Assembly: GCA_028554755.1 (NCBI GenBank) | Contig: JAPTOF010000004.1 | Span: forward strand, 19,214,001-19,278,000 | Direction: 5' to 3' | Source: Cordia subcordata | Lineage: Eukaryota; Streptophyta; Magnoliopsida; Boraginales; Cordiaceae | DNA length: 64,000 nt | Part shown: in pieces, positions 57,776 through 64,000 of the stretch | Numbering within the stretch: position 1 is the first letter of the stretch | Layout of the letters: each line of letters starts with the position of its first letter | Notes under the pieces: generated by a model | Told to the model about the DNA's origin: nothing | The model's database searches: none | Seen by the model: only the letters and a program-made list of their open reading frames with translations | Position numbers and translations under genes: made by a program

Positions 57776-59328
57776 TACAAAACCTATCACAATAAGTTTT
57801 ATTTATAGAATAGAAAGAGTTTCCTAACAGAGTCTCGGTTTTGTAATTAATCTAGGAATCCTAATGGTAACAACTAGGCTTTGCCAATAGGCAATGCGGA
57901 CCATAAAGGTTAATGGCTTAATTAACTTGTTGTTCGTCTTAGATACGTTTGTGATAATCAAAGCTCTCAGTATATTAATGTTGACATGTTTTTGAAGGGC
58001 TATAAAACTAAAATCTTTCACCTCTTTGATAATTAAAAAATAAAAAAAGAAACTCTTATCTCCAATCATGGGTACTTATGAAACTCTATATATATAAATA
58101 TAAATTCTCTTTTGTTACAGACCGTTTGTCTCTTTTCCCCTTTTGCTTACTTACGAATATTGTAAAACATCGAGCGATCTTGACGTTTGCTGAAGTGAAG
58201 GGCACTAAAACCACCTCCCCTTTTGCTCACTTATGAATATTGTAAAACATCGAGCGATCTTGACGTTTGCTGAAGTCAAGGCACTAAAACCACCTCAAAT
58301 TGGATAAAGAGTATGTAGCGGCATGATATGTGTCACTCTATTACTCCACTAAAGAAGGAAACTGCAATTTGGAGCAGTTCCTTTTTGTCCTTTCCCCACC
58401 TAGTAAAATGCTGTGGAAAGATACGTTATAGTCCCTGTTGAATTTTAAGTGCCATGCCGCTATGGACCAAAGTTAATAGCAAGAAAAAGGTATCTCCAGA
58501 ATTGTCTTAACTGTATAAAATTAGCCCTAGTCATGTCGATATCACTTATATTTAATTTATCAAAAAGAAAGAGGTTTTCGTCAACTTAATTAGAACAATT
58601 CTAAATTAATATTCCCTCTATAAGTCTGGCCATCTTTTCTTCTTTTGTTGGTCAATTAATAGAACTATGTAAAAAATAAAGGAAGATGTAGAAGCAAATG
58701 CAATTCTTGTATGGTCAATCAATGGGTGTAATTTGTCAATTGCTCTAGAAATGAGACTCTTGACTAACTTTGTGCATGTCTTGGGACAAACTATTACACC
58801 CTCGAATTTAAGTTTACATCTAGCTATTTGGTTAGACGGTGGCAAGGGACACAGCATGTCGAGCTCAACTTTAAGTGGAGTCAGTATTAATTTTGTCTCT
58901 GTATCATGTGCTGAGTGAGAGGAGATATTTCCAAAGATATCAAAAAATAAAATAAAATAACACCACTGGTTCAGCTCCCATAGACTACTGATCTATGGAA
59001 TTAAAGTTAAAATCGACGCCATTTGGTGAAAGCTACATCAGCATATCAACCACTTATCTGGATTAGTGGCTTGCATCATATACGCACTTGTTCCTATCAG
59101 TTAAATCGTGACCACGGGCCTAACACATGTATGGCTGCCATACGAGTGATAATCTTAAAATAATAATAGCCTTATCACATACACTTGCTAATAAGAAAGT
59201 GAACTGCTTTAAATATCACTAGTATACTTGGTTATACCTAACGTTGTGTAGGTGAAAACTAGAAAGAGAAGTACTAGAACACAAAAAAAAAAAAAAAACG
59301 ACGACAACAACAACATAAAGCTGAAAAA
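57776..59328 (+). other. Upstream region of the MYB gene
   Basis: There is no supported frame. It starts with AT-rich sequence that may be an old Copia LTR remnant, then an 80-base tandem duplication (58,137-58,295), then ordinary AT-rich upstream DNA. A weak TATA candidate TTTAAATATC lies at 59,208-59,217. The presumed 5' leader has a run of 16 A (59,283-59,298) and ACAACAACAACA just before the start codon. Confidence 0.5.
58137..58295. repeat. 80-base tandem duplication
   Basis: Two adjacent copies, 58,137-58,216 and 58,217-58,295, both from CCCCTTTTGCT to AAAACCACCT with three or four differences. Each holds CTTGACGTTTGCTG, which contains W-box-like TTGAC and TGACG cores. Confidence 0.9.
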
Positions 59329-60822
59329 ATGGTGCAAGAGGAAATAAGGAAGGGACCATGGACTAAAGAAGAAGATGTACAACTGGCTTTTTACGTGAAC
59401 TTATTTGGAGATCGGCGTTGGGATTTCATAGCAAAAGTTTCAGGTTTGAAGGTGGCGGGAGACAAGAAATATAGGTAGGCTTATTTGGGCATGGCATGAT
59501 ATTTGAAAGGAGCCTTGCTTTAACCTCGCATAGTTTTGTTGTAGGTCTGAAAAGAACAGGTAAGAGTTGCAGGTTGCGGTGGGTTAATTACCTGCACCCT
59601 GGTCTCAAACGAGGCAAGTTGACGTCTCACGAAGAGCGCCTCGTACTTGAACTTCACTCCAAATGGGGAAACAGGTTCGAATTATTTATTTATTTTTCAT
59701 TATATCCACAATTATGTACCTTTCTTCTTCCTCTAGCTCTCCACTAAGGTAAGTATGCTATTCTACGCCATCGCCTTAGGAGATGCGCGTCTTACTTACT
59801 GTTTACCACTTACCTATACCATACTAATCTATGGTCGGTCCCTGGCAAAGAACGCTTTTTGTTTTCAGACTCCCCGTACGTCTCTTCTATTTTTTTCCTT
59901 TTTTTTTGTGTTTTAAGACCCGTCTTATTCTATTGATTTTTCTGTTTCAAGGCCCCTCATACCTCTCTTCTATTTCATTTTTTCGTTTGTTTTTGTGTTT
60001 TAAGATCCCTCATTTATACTTGTCTTCTATTTGCTGATAAAAACCACAGGCTTCAATCAATTTTACCCTGTGTCTAATGTCACATATACGATATTCTTTT
60101 TCAGAACAGTTAATTACAATTTCTCTCGCCAATATATATATATGCTACTTATTTTAATGTCATATGAAGCAATTATTATGAACTCCAGATGGTAAATTTT
60201 TCTTTTTTATTTTATTTTAGATTTTCTGCACTCTAACTATCTTTTATGTTATATATGAGATATGAGATATTTGAACTCCAAAATTTGCAGCCCAATTACT
60301 TGTTTGCATGTAATATATGGCGATATAATTACTTGCAGATGGTCAAAAATTGCTCGCAAATTACCCGGGAGGACTGATAATGAGGTAAAGAATTATTGGA
60401 GAGCTTATATGAGGAAGAAAGCTCAAGAGAAGAAAAAGGCTATGCCATCTTCATCCTCATTATCCACAATCTCTTCTTCATGGTCTTCATCAAACAACCA
60501 TACAGAGAATTCCGTGCAAATCAAAGAAACCAAACAACGTAACTTTTATGACACCGGAGGCTTTGACATGTTCGATCTCAGCGGAAACAAGCCTAATAAT
60601 CATCTAGGGGAGTTACGTCCTGAGGTTTATTCTATGGATGAAATATGGAAGGATTTTGAATTTTCAGGAGATGATACTCTTAAACCGGTGCTTAATAATG
60701 ACAGCCTTAGTGAAGAAGGGTGCTGCTTTTCTTGTAGCCCGGTGGCTTCTCCTATATGGGATTATTACCCGGATATGTTATGGAAAATGGACAATGAAGA
60801 CAACGCGTTTCTGTCTAGCTAG
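59329..60822 (+). CDS. MYB59-like: R2R3-MYB transcription factor, MYB48/MYB59-like, three exons
   Basis: A nuclear DNA-binding regulator. Exons 59329-59443, 59545-59674 and 60339-60822 join to 729 nt (242 residues). Introns have GT-AG ends (donors CAG|GTTTGA, CAG|GTTCGA; acceptors TTGTAG, TTGCAG). R2 starts [13 protein letters not shown] with Trp at 11, 31 and 51. R3 (about 61-106) has Leu 64 for the first Trp, then Trp 83 and 102, ending [13 protein letters not shown] and [12 protein letters not shown] Ser-rich linker and acidic C terminus follow, with [10 protein letters not shown] and [16 protein letters not shown] as in the MYB48/MYB59 group. Intron 1 falls in the Gly codon after KVS, as in that group. 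The frame is intact, unlike every other gene here. Confidence 0.93.
59444..59544 (+). promoter_or_regulatory. MYB intron 1, candidate alternatively spliced intron
   Basis: 101 bases between exons 1 and 2. If retained, translation stops at TAG 59476-59478 after 49 residues, losing most of R2 and all of R3. Other usable-looking donors lie inside it: AAG|GTGGCG (59452) and ATAG|GTAGGC (59475). MYB48/MYB59 genes in Arabidopsis and rice are known for conserved alternative splicing here. Use in this species is inferred. Confidence 0.5.
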
Positions 60823-61292
60823 TTGTATGTTTATTGATTTAGTATTTGTTACGTCTTCATATCTAAGAAACTCTAATTAACGTGTACGTAGTATAAAGTT
60901 GTCAAGTCTGTGGAGATGATCATTTGAAATCATCAGATGCATGCATGCATGCAAACTCCAGTGTGAGTCAGTCTCTGTCTCCTAGTAGCTAGGCTGTTAT
61001 GTACGTATTTTAATAAACTGCTTTTCAAAAATCTCGAACAACCCAATATATTGTCTTACGTGTAATACACAGCAACATATATAAAATTAGAAATTTCCAT
61101 GGTCTACTTCTTATATATGGGCAAAATTTCTATATTTGCATCTTAAAACCAGAAAATTATTCCTTATATAATTGCCATGTGAAACTCGATTGTAGAAGCC
61201 AATGTTCTCAACACTGTATGTGAGTGGGAAATAAGAAACGCTATAATCCAACTAAACAAGAAAGGGGAGATTGTAGAAAATTATATGAGGTA
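60823..61292 (+). other. MYB 3' flank with candidate poly(A) signal
   Basis: There is no gene. AATAAA at 61012-61017 lies about 190 bases after the stop codon and could direct polyadenylation. The rest is AT-rich intergenic DNA. Confidence 0.4.
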
Positions 61293-61898
61293 CACTGGCG
61301 GAGCTACCTTAGGATGAGGAGGTGTCCAGGCACACCCCCCCCCCCCCCCAAATTTTTGACAAAAAAAATATTACTACTATTTTTAATTTTTTATTTTATA
61401 ATAAGAGGTTAAATTATATAAAGTGCACCCTCTTATTATCGTAATAAGAGAATTATTATTATTATTATTATTGATTTTTAGCCAAAGAAAAATAAAAAAA
61501 TTCAGGACCAAAAATATATTTGTAATTTGTTCTCTTATGAAAATCAAGAAAATAAAATAAAAGGAAAGAATAGAAAGAGCAAAAAAAAAGGAAAGCAGAG
61601 AAGAATTTAAAAAATAGAACAATGATAAATTGAATGGTCGCTTATATAAAGAAATATATATTTTGTAATTAATTTCAATAGTGAAATGAATATTTAATGA
61701 TTTCAAAATGTGAAGTTATGTTGATGGACCATTATAAAGTGTAGTTCTTTTTCCAATGATTATAATTTTTTATGTATATTTTTTGTATATTAAGAAATCA
61801 TTATTATGTTAATTATTATATATTTTTATAATTAATTTTTTTAATTGAGCAAAAGTTTATTTGCTCTCCCTAACCCCAAGGTCGTGGCTCCGCCACTG
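61293..61898. mobile_element. Short element with terminal inverted repeats (MITE-like)
   Basis: The left end is CACTGGCGGAGCTAC. The right end read on the minus strand is CAGTGGCGGAGCCAC, 13 of 15 bases identical. GAGGTA flanks both sides (61287-61292, 61899-61904). The interior is about 606 bases, AT-rich and without a coding frame. A run of 15 C (61335-61349) and an ATT microsatellite (61452-61472) lie inside. The CA[C/G]TG ends recall hAT elements, but hAT duplications are 8 bp, so the family is open. Confidence 0.6.
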
Positions 61899-61904
61899 GA
61901 GGTA

Positions 61905-63004
61905 GACACTACAAAACAATTGGAAAATAACGGTAGTAAATTCCCATCAAAACTAGCGAAAAAAGTAAAAATATATAAATTTTTACAGCGGTTATAGAAA
62001 ACGCCCGGGAAATCAAAGCTTCAACCTTCTAAAGTTTTTTTTTTTTGGGAAAATTACCCAAAATAATATGAAAAAAAAGAAAGAAAAGTTCCCAAATTAA
62101 TACTTTTAGAAAGGGTTTTCCAAAATAGTATGTTTGCCAAAAGATTTGGCAAATCATTTGGCATGGCAATAATTTCTTTCTTACTCATTTGCCGTAAATA
62201 ATCTTTTTTACCATCTAATCATTGGCAACTATGATTTTTTTTCCACAGTTGTTTATTCGTTATGCACTTGTGATTTTGTTTCTTTCTTGGGCACCTAACC
62301 ATTTAGTACCAAATTTATATTTTTATGAGATATTACAAATTTATTCATCATATAATGTTCTTTGTGCCACAATTCAATCTATGTAGAGGTTTGGTAAGTT
62401 ATCGATAACCTACTTGGCAAAAGCATGGAAAAGATAGTAACAGTGATAGCAATAAAAGAAAAAAAATGGTGCCTAATAGTTAGACACCTTTAAAAAATTA
62501 AAAAAAAAAAAGTTGGCGCAAAATAGTTGGGTGCCAAAAAAAATTTGTAAGCAATCTAACAATTTGGCATCTACATAAAAAAAAAAAAGAAAGAAAAAAA
62601 AATTCATATATCATTGCCTAATGGTTAGGCGCTTTTATAAAAACAAAGAAAAAGTTCATATTGATTTGTATATGCTCTCAACTCGAGATGTACATATTTT
62701 ATCTCTTCAGTTATCTTTTGAAGATAATTATTAAATCTTTCTGGTGTATCTCTTCTTCCTTACAAAAGTACTATTTTGAGAAGTCAATGTCAAAATGTCT
62801 TAGGTTGGAAACTTTTCTTTTTCTTTATATTATTTTGGTTAATTAGCCTTCCTTTTCTAAATTTCTTGAAGAGCTGGTGGAAGTCTCTATTCCCAATTGA
62901 AAGGAACAAGTGAGTATCAAGACATTCCTCTTTTAGACACCAAGCATTTTGGCAAGGTAATTAACCATCCGTTATTATGCATTCACTATATTTCAAAGGA
63001 AATC

Positions 63005-63006
<2 letters not shown>
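61905..63006. other. AT-rich intergenic stretch with short inverted repeats
   Basis: No supported gene. It holds a perfect hairpin TTTGCCAAA-AGA-TTTGGCAAA (62133-62153) and several near-repeats of GGTGCCTAA...TTAGGCRC type at about 62,285, 62,470, 62,510 and 62,615, with A and T homopolymer runs between them. It could be an old MITE cluster. Confidence 0.4.

Positions 63007-63056
<50 letters not shown>
63007..63056. repeat. ATT trinucleotide microsatellite
   Basis: About 16 uninterrupted TAT/ATT units. Confidence 0.95.
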
Positions 63057-63057
<1 letters not shown>

Positions 63058-63896
63058 CCTTGACAATTCAATACAATTAATTGTGTATTTTCACATAAAA
63101 TAAATATATCGTGTTGTTTTCTGATATACTTTATTGTCTGACTGCAACATGCGTGTGTGGCATCTAGGTATCGCTAAAACAGATCGAGATTGAGGAGTGA
63201 AAAGATTAAATTTGAGTCGTGAAGATTACTGTTGAAACTCCTATATTTAACTTTCAAAGTTGCACCGTACATATTCAATGAAATGCCTTAAGGAGCTGAA
63301 TGATTGTTTTCTTCTATATTTTAAGATGATATCAAAGTAAACTAAACTATGAATTCTGGAATTTTGTTTAGCTTAGTCTTATTTTTTTGTATTGTCTAAA
63401 CTATGCATGGTCCGTTTAGTTTTGCGATTATCATTCGTAGTCGGCCTTCGTTAGTTCACTTATTCCAATATTTGAACTTCACTGTGGTTGCCTGATACGA
63501 TTCGTAAACCTACATTGTTATTCTCTTGGACAAGCAGTTTCTTGCTTATGCATGCAAAATACGTGTTGCAGCTTGACGTAGGGTTTAATTTCTTTTTATT
63601 TATTAATAGTAGTAGTAGATATCGTCTCACTACAATGCCTGTTTGTGCTTCAATGAGCGAAGTATATATTGTGAAACAGAACATAGGCTTGTTGATACTT
63701 GCGATAAATTAATCATCCACAAATACTGACAAATATAAATCACATAGAATTCCAAAAGAAACTTCTCTCTATAGTGCAACACCTTGAAGATTAGGCTACT
63801 TGGTATGCGACTAATAGCGGCTTATGAAATGGGAACAGAAATGCAATTCACTACCTATTGTAAGATGCTCTCCTTAATAAATTAGAGTTAACTAAT
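63057..63896. other. Intergenic DNA, no feature seen
   Basis: Two overlapping 74-codon frames on opposite strands (about 63,460-63,712) look like chance. No protein motif, RNA gene or repeat is recognised. Confidence 0.5.
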
Positions 63897-64000
63897 ACAC
63901 ACACACACACATATACATATATATATATAGACATACATATATATACACACATCTATATATCTATATATATATATGTATATATATGTGTGTGTGTATATAT
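63897..64000. repeat. CA/TA compound microsatellite
   Basis: Alternating (AC)n and (TA)n runs that continue to the window edge. Confidence 0.95.

Noticed and set aside
58618..58918. Opposite-strand frames of 79 and 61 codons upstream of the MYB gene
   Set aside because: They have no recognisable motif, overlap each other and are of chance length.
61908..61925. CACTACAAAAC as a possible CACTA transposon end
   Set aside because: I found no matching inverted end (GTAGTG) with a 3-bp duplication downstream in the window.
63007..63056. Regular repeat array that might look like a CRISPR
   Set aside because: It is a plain trinucleotide microsatellite in a plant genome.

Overview
The window is nuclear DNA of a flowering plant, probably a eudicot. 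Bases 1 to about 57,800 are a nested pile of LTR retrotransposons, nearly all degenerate. The last ~6 kb is a low-copy region with one clear host gene, an R2R3-MYB transcription factor of the MYB48/MYB59 type (59,329-60,822). I see no tRNA, rRNA or CRISPR locus. All retrotransposon calls rest on visible protein motifs, primer-binding sites (PBS), LTR ends and target-site duplications (TSDs) read by eye. No alignment was run.

Left part (1-25,445). ATH-A is the 3' part of an Athila-type Ty3/Gypsy element (integrase, long 3' noncoding block, LTR, then a second 5'-truncated LTR; 1-5,434). It abuts COP-1, a decayed minus-strand Ty1/Copia element (5,435-8,740, with a probable continuation at 18,878-20,127). 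COP-1 is split by ATH-B (8,741-18,877), the only Athila copy here with gag, protease, RT, RNase H and integrase all recognisable. ATH-B carries many stops and frameshifts and its 3' LTR is cut short. Next come ATH-C, a minus-strand Athila 5' end (20,128-23,922), and COP-2, a plus-strand Copia RT/RNase H remnant (about 24,040-25,445).

Middle part (25,446-57,775). Two nests can be resolved from TSDs. COP-3 is a non-autonomous element of about 1.75 kb (25,451-41,379, TSD GTATT). It holds two Athila-related non-autonomous elements: NA-1 on the minus strand (25,985-32,950) and NA-2 on the plus strand (33,444-40,640). COP-4 is a minus-strand Copia element (41,776-57,770, TSD TTACA) that returns to about 4.9 kb when its inserts are removed. 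Those inserts are ATH-G (43,070-52,311, TSD GATTT), a gag-protease element without RT or integrase, and a solo Athila-type LTR (53,993-55,828, TSD CAAAT).

The most interesting signal is in the non-autonomous elements. NA-1 and NA-2 carry, at the gag position, an unusual reading frame that begins with two CCHC zinc knuckles, continues with a coiled-coil-like stretch and ends in an acidic module with an 'IYGSLG' core. The same module follows protease in ATH-G but is missing from the RT-bearing ATH-B. All Athila-like copies also share a 3' noncoding block with two hairpin-plus-polypurine cassettes about 0.93-0.97 kb apart, hairpin-forming repeats inside the LTRs, and clusters of the palindrome GCCGGTCGACCGGC just upstream of the LTR TATA box.

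Right part (57,776-64,000). The MYB gene has three exons. Upstream is an 80-bp tandem duplication. Downstream are a ~0.6-kb terminal-inverted-repeat element and several microsatellites.
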